Assembly (NCBI GenBank): GCA_036383515.1
Contig: DASVOE010000032.1
Coordinates: forward strand, 1-64,000
Source: CADEDV01 sp036383515
Lineage (GTDB): Bacteria; Bacteroidota; Bacteroidia; Chitinophagales; Chitinophagaceae
Length of the DNA stretch: 64,000 bases
Reading direction: 5' to 3'
Shown: positions 1 to 8,083 of the stretch, in pieces
Layout of the letters: each line of letters opens with the position of its first letter
Position numbering within the stretch: position 1 is the stretch's first letter
Program-made: the position numbers and the translations under genes
The notes under the pieces: generated by a model
What the model was told of the DNA's origin: nothing
The model's database searches: none
Seen by the model: the letters and a program-made list of their open reading frames with translations, nothing else

Positions 1-78
1 TGCTTTTTTTACTGCTTTTTTAGGAGCTGATTTTTTAGCTGCTTTCTTAGCAACCTTCTTTGCTTTTTTTGTTGCCAT
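1..78 (-). CDS. Histone H1-like Lys/Ala-rich protein (5' part only)
   Basis: Only the first 26 codons lie in the window; the gene runs off the left edge. The visible N-terminus starts MATKKAKK and is made almost only of Lys and Ala with a few Ser, Pro and Val, in KKA/KKS steps. This composition is that of bacterial H1-like, lysine-rich DNA-binding proteins, which neutralise and compact DNA. The start is the ATG at 76-78 read leftwards. The poly-Lys tract could instead be the tail of another protein type, since no folded domain is visible. The family call is an inference from composition alone. Confidence 0.6.
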   Translation of the reverse strand, partial: MATKKAKKVAKKAAKKSAPKKAVKKA

Positions 79-306
79 CTTTTTTAGTTTAGAATGTTAA
101 TGGGTGTTTAGAATTAACAGTATCAAATATAAGTTATTTCCATTACCATACTTCTTCCGAGGGAAAATCGGGATAAAAAGTTTAAAAAAACAGTTCCCGG
201 GGTTAGATCATTATCCATCCCGTTTCCAATGCCCGGCAGGATATTTGCTCCCTGTGCTTTTAAATACAAATCCAATGTACTATTTTGCAGTTCCAATATC
301 ATATCT

Positions 307-1386
307 ATGAAAGAAACAACCACATTACCTGTTCCCGGTAAGCTCTCCTCTATCAGAAAATACCTTGTTTATATTTTAATTGTACTAACAGCTGCTACTG
401 TGCTTCTGTTTTTTTACCGTCAGCGAAGTGTGTTACCTGCACCTGCGCCGGTATCTGATGCGACAGCCGTAACCCCGGTGGCTCCCCGGCCCGAAGTAAA
501 AGCAGATATCAATGCAGTGCAATTGTATAAAGAGAAGATGCAGCATGTGATCAATGGAGATACCTCTGGTCGCTGGACAATAAAAGAAGAAATTCCCTTA
601 GCAGGCGCTGTTTTGCCTTATAAGCGTATCATTGCTTTTTATGGCAATTTGTATTCAAAACAAATGGGCATACTCGGTGAATTGCCGGCAACAGAAATGC
701 TGGAAAAATTGCGGGGAGAAGTAAAAGCATGGCAGGAGGCTGACACGGCTATAGAAGTGCAACCAGCCCTTCATTATATTGCTGTAACAGCGCAGGGCTT
801 ACCCGGCAAGGGTGGTAAATACCGTTTGCGTATGCCATTTCACCAGATAGACTCTGTATTGAAAATGGCCAGCCGTATCAATGCGCTCGTGTTTTTAGAT
901 ATACAGGTCGGTCTTGGAAGTTTGCAGGAAGAGATCCCGGAATTAGAACCTTATTTAAAATTACCGAATGTACACCTGGGTATCGATCCGGAGTTTTCAA
1001 TGAAAGGTGGTCAACGACCGGGCGCTGCCATTGGTGTTTTTGATGCGGCCGATATTAATTACGCCATTACGTATTTAGATAAAGTGGTAAAGGCAAACAA
1101 CCTGCCACCAAAGATCCTGATCGTACACCGGTTTACGCAGGGGATGGTCACCAATTATAAAAAAATAAAAATGGAGCCTGCTGTACAGGTAGTGATGCAC
1201 ATGGATGGATGGGGAGAACCTGCCCGCAAAATAAATACTTACCAGCAATATATTTACCGCGAGCCCGTTGAATACACCGGCTTCAAATTATTTTATAAGA
1301 ATGACACGAAAAATAATGGACGACTGCTCACGCCTAAAGAGTTATTAGCATTAAAACCACAGCCGGTTTATATTCAATACCAGTAA
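307..1386 (+). CDS. Membrane-anchored protein of unknown function
   Basis: 359 residues. I start it at the ATG at 307, because an upstream in-frame start at 229 would put 26 unlikely residues before a clean N-terminal anchor. A short basic head is followed by one transmembrane helix (about residues 18-36), an Ala/Pro-rich linker (about 42-60), and a roughly 290-residue exported domain. That domain has alternating hydrophobic strands and helices (for example ALVFLDIQVG and VHLGIDPEF), like an alpha/beta barrel. No catalytic motif could be named. It stands alone; the next gene is on the other strand. The periplasmic location is inferred from the anchor, and the function is unknown. Confidence 0.75.
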   Translation: MKETTTLPVPGKLSSIRKYLVYILIVLTAATVLLFFYRQRSVLPAPAPVSDATAVTPVAPRPEVKADINAVQLYKEKMQHVINGDTSGRWTIKEEIPLAGAVLPYKRIIAFYGNLYSKQMGILGELPATEMLEKLRGEVKAWQEADTAIEVQPALHYIAVTAQGLPGKGGKYRLRMPFHQIDSVLKMASRINALVFLDIQVGLGSLQEEIPELEPYLKLPNVHLGIDPEFSMKGGQRPGAAIGVFDAADINYAITYLDKVVKANNLPPKILIVHRFTQGMVTNYKKIKMEPAVQVVMHMDGWGEPARKINTYQQYIYREPVEYTGFKLFYKNDTKNNGRLLTPKELLALKPQPVYIQYQ

Positions 1387-1428
1387 GAAAATTAAGCAGG
1401 GTATATAATAGTTCAACAAAGCGATTTG

Positions 1429-1626
1429 TCATTTCACTTTTGTAAACCTATACTTTCCTTTGATCTGTTTATTGAGGTAGGTTCCTTTGGAGCCCGCTGT
1501 CTTCATAGCGATATATTCCTCTTCGGGTACGTCTTTATAATCGTAGACCATGCCCGACACAAAGATGATTCGTAATACCCTCTTCTTATTATCATAGTTG
1601 ATATGAGCTACTACTGACGAAGGCAT
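1429..1626 (-). CDS. KTSC domain protein
   Basis: 65 residues, the normal size of a stand-alone KTSC domain. It begins MPSSVVAHINYD, has the central pattern of hydrophobic strands ending in GMVYDYKDVPEEEY, and carries the family signature AGSKGTYLNKQIKGKY near the C-terminus. KTSC domains are small alpha/beta proteins found alone or fused to lysyl-tRNA-synthetase-like or nuclease proteins, and their role is not settled. The gene is monocistronic and converges on the gene ending at 1386. Domain assignment is confident; function is not. Confidence 0.8.
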   Translation of the reverse strand: MPSSVVAHINYDNKKRVLRIIFVSGMVYDYKDVPEEEYIAMKTAGSKGTYLNKQIKGKYRFTKVK

Positions 1627-1678
1627 TCGATTGCAATTACAGGCAATGCGGTAAAAAATATGCCATAGGCAGAATATT

Positions 1679-1836
1679 GGCAGTGTATCAGTTTTAAAAT
1701 TTATCAGACACTTTTTATTTCACGCAAAGGGGCAAAGAAAATAAGTCGCTAAGGATACAGTCTTTTTGCGTCTTGGATTACTTAGCGTCCCGATAGCTAT
1801 CGGGGTTGCGTGAAAAACTCAAATTGGTACACTACC
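1679..1836. mobile_element. Miniature inverted-repeat element, copy 1 (158 bp)
   Basis: The ends are GGCAGTGTATC on the left and, read inwards from the right, GGTAGTGTACC (9 of 11 identical). The element is flanked on both sides by the same 8 bp, AGAATATT (1671-1678 and 1837-1844), a perfect target-site duplication. The interior carries TTTCACGCAAAG and TTGCGTGAAA arms and a 16-bp palindrome CCCGATAGCTATCGGG. There is no coding capacity. It is in the opposite orientation to the copies at 10129 and 34390. It fits a non-autonomous transposable element; an 8-bp duplication occurs in several IS families, so the mobilising transposase is not assigned. Confidence 0.85.
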
Positions 1837-1896
1837 AGAATATTTTTGATCGGGCGTATTGTATAAATAGTTGTACTTTAAAGAAACTAAACTGTT

Positions 1897-3270
1897 ATGC
1901 GCCGGCGAAAGATTATCCTCCGTTCCGTTTTATGGCTGCTGCTGTTTGTTTTGATTGCAGGCGTATGGTATGCGTGGAAAGTATTTCCTCTTATAAGTGG
2001 CTATGGTGCTAAAAACTTATGTTCTGCCGTTTACCTGCAGCATCGTGATCCCAAAAATGTGATCCGGGAAGACCTGGGCGATTTCCCTTCTACCCTGGGT
2101 ACCTATACTCTCAACGAGAAAGATTCTTCAGTAACAGCTTCAGTATGGGGTTTTGCAAAACGAAAAGCCATTTACAGGAAAGGTCTTGGCTGTACGCTGA
2201 TCAACGACTTTAGTGAGAAGGAAATCAGGGCCCAGCAATTTCTATTGCCGCACCGACCTGACGTGAATAGCGATTCTATTGCATGGCCCGCAGGGAATAA
2301 ACTAGCTGACTCAATCCCTCCATCCATTGATAAAGTTGCATTATATAACGTGTTGGATAGTGCTATGAAAGAAAAAAATGAAAGCAAACCTGTTTATACC
2401 CGGGCGATAATAGTGGTATATGATGGGCAACTGATTGCCGAAAGGTATGCTCCCGGCTTTGATAAAAATAGTGTGATGCTGGGCTGGTCGGTAGCTAAAA
2501 GTTTTACCGGGGCTATGATCGGTGTTTTAGTTACACAGGGTAAGCTGAATATAAATGCTCCTGCCCCGGTGCCAGAATGGAGAAATACAAAGAAACAAGC
2601 TATCACCATTAAGCAATTGCTACAACAAACATCGGGACTTGCGTTCGAAGAAGTTTATACCAGGCCCAGTGAAGTGACCAATATGTTATTCAATAAAGGT
2701 GATATGGCAGCTTATGCGATCACACGGTCTTTAAAATATCCACCGGGTACGATTTTTAACTATAACGGCGGTAATACAAATATTTTAAGCCGGATCATCC
2801 GGCAAACAGTAGGTGAAAAAGAGTATGCTTCATTTCCTTACAAGACCTTATTTTATAAAACAGATATGTATAGCATGTTGCTCGAACCCGATGCATCCGG
2901 CACTTACACCGCTTCCTCTTACTGTTATGGAACAGCAAGAGATTTTGCACGATTTGGTTTGTTGTATTACAATAACGGTAAATGGAACGGAGAGCAGCTA
3001 TTGCCTGAAAATTGGGTGAAGGAATCTATTCAACCTTCTATAGCTGATAAAAGAAAACATTATGGTTACCAGCTATGGTTAAATGGATTGGATAAAGAAG
3101 GCAGGCACAGGTGGTATCCTGATGTGCCCGCTGATATGTTTTTTGCAGATGGATACGGGGGACAGGATATTTATATTATTCCGTCTAAAAAATTGGTCGT
3201 GGTTCGCCTGGGCCTGCATGTAATTGATGAAAACAAATTGCTGAAAGATATTATTTCCACTTTGCAATAA
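1897..3270 (+). CDS. Serine hydrolase, class C beta-lactamase-like fold
   Basis: 457 residues. A basic N-terminus and one transmembrane segment (about 7-25) suggest a membrane-anchored periplasmic enzyme. The first 150 residues form a domain typical of this long subfamily. The catalytic part follows, with the active-site SVAK tetrad (Ser198-Lys201, inside LGWSVAKSFTGAMIG), a Tyr motif in FNYNGGNTN, and a GYGGQ loop in place of the usual HTG/KTG. Such proteins are penicillin-binding or esterase-like hydrolases; true beta-lactamase activity should not be assumed. The substrate is unknown. The gene begins about 60 bp after the miniature element, so the element may supply part of its leader. Confidence 0.85.
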   Translation: MRRRKIILRSVLWLLLFVLIAGVWYAWKVFPLISGYGAKNLCSAVYLQHRDPKNVIREDLGDFPSTLGTYTLNEKDSSVTASVWGFAKRKAIYRKGLGCTLINDFSEKEIRAQQFLLPHRPDVNSDSIAWPAGNKLADSIPPSIDKVALYNVLDSAMKEKNESKPVYTRAIIVVYDGQLIAERYAPGFDKNSVMLGWSVAKSFTGAMIGVLVTQGKLNINAPAPVPEWRNTKKQAITIKQLLQQTSGLAFEEVYTRPSEVTNMLFNKGDMAAYAITRSLKYPPGTIFNYNGGNTNILSRIIRQTVGEKEYASFPYKTLFYKTDMYSMLLEPDASGTYTASSYCYGTARDFARFGLLYYNNGKWNGEQLLPENWVKESIQPSIADKRKHYGYQLWLNGLDKEGRHRWYPDVPADMFFADGYGGQDIYIIPSKKLVVVRLGLHVIDENKLLKDIISTLQ

Positions 3271-3288
3271 AGGCAGCTGAAATTAAAA

Positions 3289-3624
3289 TCATGATCCCAT
3301 TGATTGCGCCACCACTTCATCCATACGGATATCCGTATGGCTTTCTTCGTACACACATTCCCGGTTACGTATCACGAGGATCTGGGGTGATTCATGCCGC
3401 ACGGAAAACAACCGGGCAATTTTATCAGAGACGGAGCGGTAAGCGATAATGGGAAGAAAATAAAAATCAATATCAGCAGGGAAAGGTTTTCTTTCTAAAC
3501 GATCCCTGATCATATCACTCAATGAGCAGCGGGAAGAATATTTGAAAATCACCTGTGGAGTAAGAAAAGATTTTTCAATCAGGCTATTTAATTGTTCTTC
3601 GCTGGTAAGATCTATCCATTTCAT
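3289..3624 (-). CDS. ytxJ: YtxJ-type (DUF2847) thioredoxin-fold protein
   Basis: 111 residues, matching the usual length of the family annotated as bacillithiol system redox-active protein YtxJ. It shows MKWIDLTSEEQL at the start, the single active-site cysteine in FKYSSRCSLSD (a monothiol-type site), and the later PQILVIRN strand that carries the cis-proline of thioredoxin folds. The family is thought to act with bacillithiol, the low-molecular-weight thiol of Bacillota and many Bacteroidota, perhaps as a bacilliredoxin-like factor. It is a lone minus-strand gene whose stop lies 18 bp past the end of the serine hydrolase. Family membership is strong; the biochemical role is inferred. Confidence 0.85.
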   Translation of the reverse strand: MKWIDLTSEEQLNSLIEKSFLTPQVIFKYSSRCSLSDMIRDRLERKPFPADIDFYFLPIIAYRSVSDKIARLFSVRHESPQILVIRNRECVYEESHTDIRMDEVVAQSMGS

Positions 3625-3794
3625 CGGGTCGCTTATTTAGTTTCTAAAAGTCAAAAATAAAGCCGAAATGATTTAATAGTAGGGAAGGAATTATATTCCG
3701 GTATAAAAGAAGGATAAACGGTTATCACTACGAAAGGAATTAGCCAACGAAATTCTGGCTTATTTTTAGCCGGGTATTCATTCAATTTTATAAA

Positions 3795-4133
3795 ATGGAT
3801 ATAGGATTACAGGTCGTTTATCTTTTCCTGCTGGCTATTCCGGTCGCCTGCATTGCCTGGACGATAACGCATGAAGAGGTATTCCGGGAGCCGAGAGAAT
3901 GGTGTGTTCGTAATAGCAAAGAAGGAAAGTCGCTTTTGGTAAGAAAATTTTTTTACCTGTTTACCTGCGAATATTGTTTCAGCCATTATGTAGTGACCGG
4001 GGGTTACCTGGTCGGCGGTTTTTCCATGGTCTGGATAGCCAATGTGTATATGAACTTGTATTCAAAGATCCGGATCGATATTAAAAAAGATAAAATAGAA
4101 ATTGAAGAGAAAGAAGAGGGATTGAAAAAGTAA
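3795..4133 (+). CDS. Small two-helix membrane protein with CxxC motif
   Basis: 112 residues. Two hydrophobic segments (about 5-22 and 66-88) flank a soluble stretch that contains FTCEYCFSHYV, a CxxC pair next to the second helix. The C-terminus is strongly charged (DIKKDKIEIEEKEEG). The CxxC plus His arrangement resembles small DUF1360-like membrane proteins, but I cannot assign it with confidence. The stop codon lies directly before the TTAG flank of the miniature element that starts at 4138. Confidence 0.65.
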   Translation: MDIGLQVVYLFLLAIPVACIAWTITHEEVFREPREWCVRNSKEGKSLLVRKFFYLFTCEYCFSHYVVTGGYLVGGFSMVWIANVYMNLYSKIRIDIKKDKIEIEEKEEGLKK

Positions 4134-4137
4134 TTAG

Positions 4138-4264
4138 AACTTATCTCAAAAATCCCATATGGATATCACGCAACGGCGCAGCGACGCAACGGGTATTGAT
4201 TATGAAGAGCTTTCAACGTTGCGACGTGGCATCGCTGCGTGAAAAAATACTTTTGAGATAGCTT
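4138..4264. mobile_element. 127-bp miniature inverted-repeat element flanked by YTAR
   Basis: The left end reads AACTTATCTCAAAA and the right end, read inwards, AAGCTATCTCAAAA (12 of 14 identical). It is flanked by TTAG (4134-4137) and CTAG (4265-4268), both fitting the YTAR target favoured by some IS5-type elements. The interior repeats ACGCAACG/GCGACGCAAC motifs on one arm and their inverse on the other, so the whole can fold into a long stem. It has no coding capacity and is not the same family as the GGTAGTG elements. The flanks differ at one base, so the target duplication is suggestive rather than proven. Confidence 0.6.
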
Positions 4265-4271
4265 CTAGTTT

Positions 4272-4655
4272 TTAGGCCTGGGCCCTTTTGAAATTGAGGC
4301 TATCCAATACCTTATTTACAAGTTGCAGGCTAAATGGTTTTTTCAAAAAATAATTGGCTCCTTCATTTTTCGCTTTTTCTTCAATCCATACTCCCGAGTC
4401 GGCTGTCATCATAACGATCTTTATTTCAGCATCCGATGATTTGATATTTTTAATAAAATTGATACCCAGCCCGTCAGGAAAACTGTTATCTAAAAAAATG
4501 ATGCTTGGTGTCATATGTGCCAGGCACTCTTCTGCTTCAGCGAGGCTATGTACGGCAAGGGTGTGGATCTTTCTTTCTTCCAGTAACGAAGTAAGTAATA
4601 CACTGAGATCTATATCATCATCAATGATCATGGCTGTTTGAATGGGTACTTTCAT
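4272..4655 (-). CDS. Single-domain response regulator (CheY-like)
   Basis: 127 residues from the ATG at 4655; a GTG six codons upstream is a less likely start. It is a lone receiver domain with every key residue: the acidic DDD pocket in MIIDDDIDLS, the phospho-acceptor Asp in IIFLDNSFPDG, the Thr switch in IVMMTAD and the Lys in FLKKPFS. There is no output domain, so it probably relays phosphate or acts by protein contact. No partner kinase is adjacent. The miniature element ends 7 bp past its stop codon. Confidence 0.9.
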   Translation of the reverse strand: MKVPIQTAMIIDDDIDLSVLLTSLLEERKIHTLAVHSLAEAEECLAHMTPSIIFLDNSFPDGLGINFIKNIKSSDAEIKIVMMTADSGVWIEEKAKNEGANYFLKKPFSLQLVNKVLDSLNFKRAQA

Positions 4656-4705
4656 TACTTTATTTTTTATCACAGGGTTTTTCAGATAAGAATCGGGTCG
4701 TCAGT

Positions 4706-4876
4706 TCAAACACCGTTCGTATAAATTTTTGCTCTCGCAAAAAAATTGGGACGATATTTTTTATGTTTAAGATCCCTTTGCTGGTTATCCGCTGTGACGT
4801 TGCTCTGTTTTACGAGGTATAGAATAATTCCGGTCAGGGCTGCTGAAATTATTATCCATGCTGTCTTCTTTTTCAT
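4706..4876 (-). CDS. Small single-pass membrane protein, 56 aa
   Basis: A short gene immediately upstream of the response regulator. It starts MKKKTAWIIISAALTG, giving a basic N-terminus and one hydrophobic helix (about 6-22) that could be a signal anchor. A polar basic tail follows, ending ARAKIYTNGV. The clean anchor, same strand and close spacing (50 bp before the regulator's start) argue for a real small protein. No family is recognised. Confidence 0.5.
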   Translation of the reverse strand: MKKKTAWIIISAALTGIILYLVKQSNVTADNQQRDLKHKKYRPNFFARAKIYTNGV

Positions 4877-5025
4877 GCGCTATCGTTTTATAAAATTACA
4901 CAATAGCCATGCCTAAAGTATTGGGAGATTTACAGATATAAGATTCGTAACAATCCTAAGGATAATGTGGCATGGTATTTTTAGTATAACCCTCATATTC
5001 ATTAATCATCTAAAAATTTTATGTT

Positions 5026-5274
5026 ATGGCATCAAAACTATTGGCCGGTTTCGCTTTGGGAGTACTTGCTGGCGTATTACTGGCACCTGGCAAAGGAACT
5101 GATACCCGGAAAAAAATTGCTCAAAAAGGGAACGACCTGAAGAATAAATTCAACGATTTCATAGATACCCTTCATGAAAAGTTTGATTCAGTTAAAGAAG
5201 ATGCAAAAGACCTGGCGACTGAAACGAAGCACAGGGCTACTTCTTTTGGGAATGAAGCGACATGGAACGGGTAA
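5026..5274 (+). CDS. YtxH domain protein
   Basis: 82 residues. An N-terminal glycine-rich hydrophobic helix (LLAGFALGVLAGVLLAPGKG, residues 4-23) is followed by the hallmark TDTRKKIAQKG and a long amphipathic charged helix. This is the standard layout of YtxH proteins, small membrane-associated proteins often induced by general stress. No enzyme activity is expected. The gene stands alone with about 150 bp of leader; the 3' side holds an inverted pair TATCCTGGT/ACCAGGATA (about 5303-5346) that may end transcription. Confidence 0.85.
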   Translation: MASKLLAGFALGVLAGVLLAPGKGTDTRKKIAQKGNDLKNKFNDFIDTLHEKFDSVKEDAKDLATETKHRATSFGNEATWNG

Positions 5275-5452
5275 TGTTTTCTATATGAGATGATAACATT
5301 GATTATCCTGGTTCGTTATTGGATCTTTCAAAAACGGACCAGGATACTTGTTGCCTTAAATACACCTTATTCGGGATTCGGTTTCCGCTTCGGAAAAGAT
5401 AACTTTCATGCTACTTCCGCCTAACATGGTAACTTACATGGAATAACCATGT

Positions 5453-6316
5453 ATGCTTTCAGCGTCGACGATCAAATTATTACGGGTACCATTTTCTATT
5501 TTTCTATCTCCCCTGTATTTTTTTGCACTCAGCGAAGTTGAGCAGATCAATTGGTTGAAAGCGGTTCTCATTTTCATTATCCTTCATTTGCTAATTTATC
5601 CCGCCAGCAATGGTTATAATAGTTATATGGACAGGGATACGGAAAGTATTGGTGGCCTGGAGAAGCCACCGCCACCATCCCGGCAATTATTTTATACGAC
5701 TATCGTATTGGATATAGCAGGTATTGTATTAAGCCTGTTAATAAATCCATTGTTTGCTGCGCTGATGCCCATCTATATTGGCGCTTCGAAAGCATATAGC
5801 TACCGGCGTATCCGGCTAAAAAAGTATCCCATCATTGGCTATCTCACCGTTATACTTTTCCAGGGCGCTTTTACTTTCTGGTTGGTATGGTATGGCAGTA
5901 ATATGAAACCCTCATTGCATGTGCCCTGGCAGGGAATGCTGATCTGTATGTTACTGATCGGCGGCTTTTATCCACTTACACAAATTTACCAGCATCGACA
6001 GGATCTCCGGGATGGAGTAGAAACGATCAGTTATAAACTGGGATATACCGGCACTTTTGTTTTTTGTGCAATCGTCTACGCTATGGCCTGGGTAATCATG
6101 GCACAATTCTTTATTCACAAAAAGGAATTGGATAAATTGCTCGTTATAAGCATCTTTTTTATTCCAATTATCGTTTATTTCATTAAATGGTTCAAGCAAG
6201 TGAAAAAAGATAATAAGGCTGCCAACTTTGCCAATACCATGCGAATGAACTGGCTGGCTGCCGGCTGTACCAACATCGCATTTTTAATTTTATTAAGCTG
6301 GAGGTTCTTTGAGTAA
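5453..6316 (+). CDS. UbiA-family prenyltransferase
   Basis: 287 residues with about eight hydrophobic segments. UbiA enzymes attach an isoprenoid chain to an aromatic ring at the membrane. The first Mg-diphosphate motif is in NGYNSYMDRDTESIGG (Asn56, Asp60, Glu64) and the second in YQHRQDLRDG (Asp184, Asp187). It is the first gene of a four-gene cluster: its last codons overlap the TTG start of the type III polyketide synthase, so the two are probably translationally coupled. I infer that it prenylates the polyketide-derived ring made by the next gene. Menaquinone or haem enzymes of this family are the alternative, but the context argues for secondary metabolism. Confidence 0.9.
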   Translation: MLSASTIKLLRVPFSIFLSPLYFFALSEVEQINWLKAVLIFIILHLLIYPASNGYNSYMDRDTESIGGLEKPPPPSRQLFYTTIVLDIAGIVLSLLINPLFAALMPIYIGASKAYSYRRIRLKKYPIIGYLTVILFQGAFTFWLVWYGSNMKPSLHVPWQGMLICMLLIGGFYPLTQIYQHRQDLRDGVETISYKLGYTGTFVFCAIVYAMAWVIMAQFFIHKKELDKLLVISIFFIPIIVYFIKWFKQVKKDNKAANFANTMRMNWLAAGCTNIAFLILLSWRFFE

Positions 6317-7391
6317 AATAATTTCTATTGGCACGGCTGTACCGCATTATCAACATCAGCAGGATCGTATTCTTGACTTTATGCAGCGGGTGTATGCCCC
6401 GGATGAAACCAATCGCCGCAAATTAAAATTTCTTTACCGGCAGGGTGGCATTACTACCCGTTATTCAGTAATCCCAGATTATAGTTTGCCCGCTGCCCAA
6501 TGGCAATTCTATTCCCCCACAGAAAACCTGGAGCCTTTTCCTTCTCTTGAAAAAAGGATGCAATGGTTTCAGCAACATGCGGCAGCATTATCAAAAAAAG
6601 CGATTGATCAATGTTTGGAAAAAACTCCCGGCATTGCCATCACTCATCTTATTACTGTCAGCTGCACAGGCATGAGTGCACCCGGTCTTGATCTTGAGTT
6701 GATGGAGTTGCTGCAATTGCCAGCCACTATCAACCGCACCTCCATCAATTTCATGGGCTGTTATGCTGCCATTCATGCTATGAAACTGGCAGATGCGTAC
6801 TGTCGTGCAGATAGCAAGGCCAATGTGCTGATCGTTTGTACTGAATTATGCACCCTTCATTTTCAAAAGGAAGCCACCATAGATAATATCACCAGCAGCA
6901 TGTTGTTCAGCGATGGCGCCGCAGCACTACTGATCAGTGGTAATAATGACCAGGAAGGATTGACAATTGATAAATTCTATTCTACCGTTGCCCTGAAAGG
7001 AAAATCAGATATGGCCTGGCAACTTTCTTCCCAGGGATTTTTAATGACATTGAGTGGCTACGTGGCTGATCTTATTGAAGAAGATTTTAATGGGCTTGTA
7101 CAAAATGCGTTGATGAATGCCGGGTTAAACCAGGAAGCCATTACACATTGGTGCGTTCATCCCGGTGGTAAAAAAATACTCGAAGCGGTTCATAAAAGTC
7201 TCGGTTTTACCAATGGCCAGTTGCAACCCTGTTATGAAGTATTAAGAGAATATGGCAACATGTCTTCACCCACTGTTTTATTTGTATTGCAAAAAATAAT
7301 GCAGGCATTGGATCACAAGCAGGAAAGCAGGATATTTGGTGCCGCTTTCGGTCCGGGTTTAACAATGGAAACGTTTATACTTTCTGCATGA
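6309..7391 (+). CDS. Type III polyketide synthase (chalcone/stilbene synthase family)
   Basis: 360 residues. It catalyses iterative malonyl-CoA condensation on a starter acyl-CoA, using free CoA thioesters. The full Cys-His-Asn triad is present: Cys151 in NFMGCYAA, His284 in WCVHPGGKK and Asn317 in REYGNMSSP. SCTGMSAPG (about 118-126) matches the conserved loop of the family. The start is a TTG at 6309 that overlaps the UbiA stop by 8 bp; no better ATG lies before the conserved N-terminus. The next gene starts in an ATGA overlap. The product cannot be read from sequence; alkylresorcinol, alkylpyrone or a related phenolic ring is likely by analogy to bacterial operons that pair this enzyme with a methyltransferase and a flavoenzyme. 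Confidence 0.93.
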   Translation: MSKIISIGTAVPHYQHQQDRILDFMQRVYAPDETNRRKLKFLYRQGGITTRYSVIPDYSLPAAQWQFYSPTENLEPFPSLEKRMQWFQQHAAALSKKAIDQCLEKTPGIAITHLITVSCTGMSAPGLDLELMELLQLPATINRTSINFMGCYAAIHAMKLADAYCRADSKANVLIVCTELCTLHFQKEATIDNITSSMLFSDGAAALLISGNNDQEGLTIDKFYSTVALKGKSDMAWQLSSQGFLMTLSGYVADLIEEDFNGLVQNALMNAGLNQEAITHWCVHPGGKKILEAVHKSLGFTNGQLQPCYEVLREYGNMSSPTVLFVLQKIMQALDHKQESRIFGAAFGPGLTMETFILSA

Positions 7392-8083
7392 TCAACCTCA
7401 GGCATCGCAGTGATAAAAAAGAATTGATGGACAGGGATGATATTCCTTTTGCTGACATGGCACAGACCTTAAAAGAATTGAATATCGTCAATACCCGTTT
7501 GGGGGGTCATGCTATTACTATACAAGGAATAACAGATTTACATCTCGGCGATCAAACCGTCACTGTATGTGAAATTGGTTGCGGGGGAGGAGATAACCTC
7601 TTTGCTATTCATAAATTCTTTTTAAAGAGAAATATACCCGTGAGATTTATCGGTATTGATCTCAATCCTGAATGTATTGCTTTCGCAAAGCAGCAATATC
7701 CCCAGCTTCCCTGCGAATGGCTATGCAGCGATTATGCTTCCGTAAATTTTAGTGATCACAAACCAGACGTTATTTTCTCTTCTTTATTTTGTCATCATTT
7801 CACCAACGACCAGTTACTGTTTATGCTGCAATGGTTGCAACGGAATGCGCAGGCAGGTTTTTTTATCAACGACCTGCAGCGTCACTGGCTGGCTTACTAT
7901 CTTATCAAATACATCACTAAATTTTTCAGCCGTTCCTATTTGGTGAAACATGATGCCTGCATTTCCGTAGCCCGCGGATTCAGAAAAAGCGAGTGGAAGG
8001 AATTATTTAATAAAGCCGCACTTACTAATTATACCATCGAATGGAAATGGGCTTTTCGTTACCTGGTCATTTATAAAAATTAA
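7388..8083 (+). CDS. SAM-dependent methyltransferase of the polyketide cluster
   Basis: 231 residues. The class I SAM-binding motif VCEIGCGGGDNL (about 59-70) is followed by an acidic strand end (FIGIDLNPE) and a DVIFSSLFCHHF post-motif, typical of small-molecule methyltransferases. The ATG shares the ATGA overlap with the upstream polyketide synthase stop, and the downstream oxidoreductase frame begins at or near this gene's stop. Methylation of the polyketide ring or a phenol is the likely job. The C-terminus is rich in aromatic residues (YTIEWKWAFRYL) and may contact membrane or lipid substrate. Confidence 0.88.
   Translation: MINLRHRSDKKELMDRDDIPFADMAQTLKELNIVNTRLGGHAITIQGITDLHLGDQTVTVCEIGCGGGDNLFAIHKFFLKRNIPVRFIGIDLNPECIAFAKQQYPQLPCEWLCSDYASVNFSDHKPDVIFSSLFCHHFTNDQLLFMLQWLQRNAQAGFFINDLQRHWLAYYLIKYITKFFSRSYLVKHDACISVARGFRKSEWKELFNKAALTNYTIEWKWAFRYLVIYKN

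Noticed and set aside
1897..3270. Calling the serine hydrolase a beta-lactamase
   Set aside because: The third motif is GYGGQ rather than HTG/KTG; the fold alone does not show drug hydrolysis.
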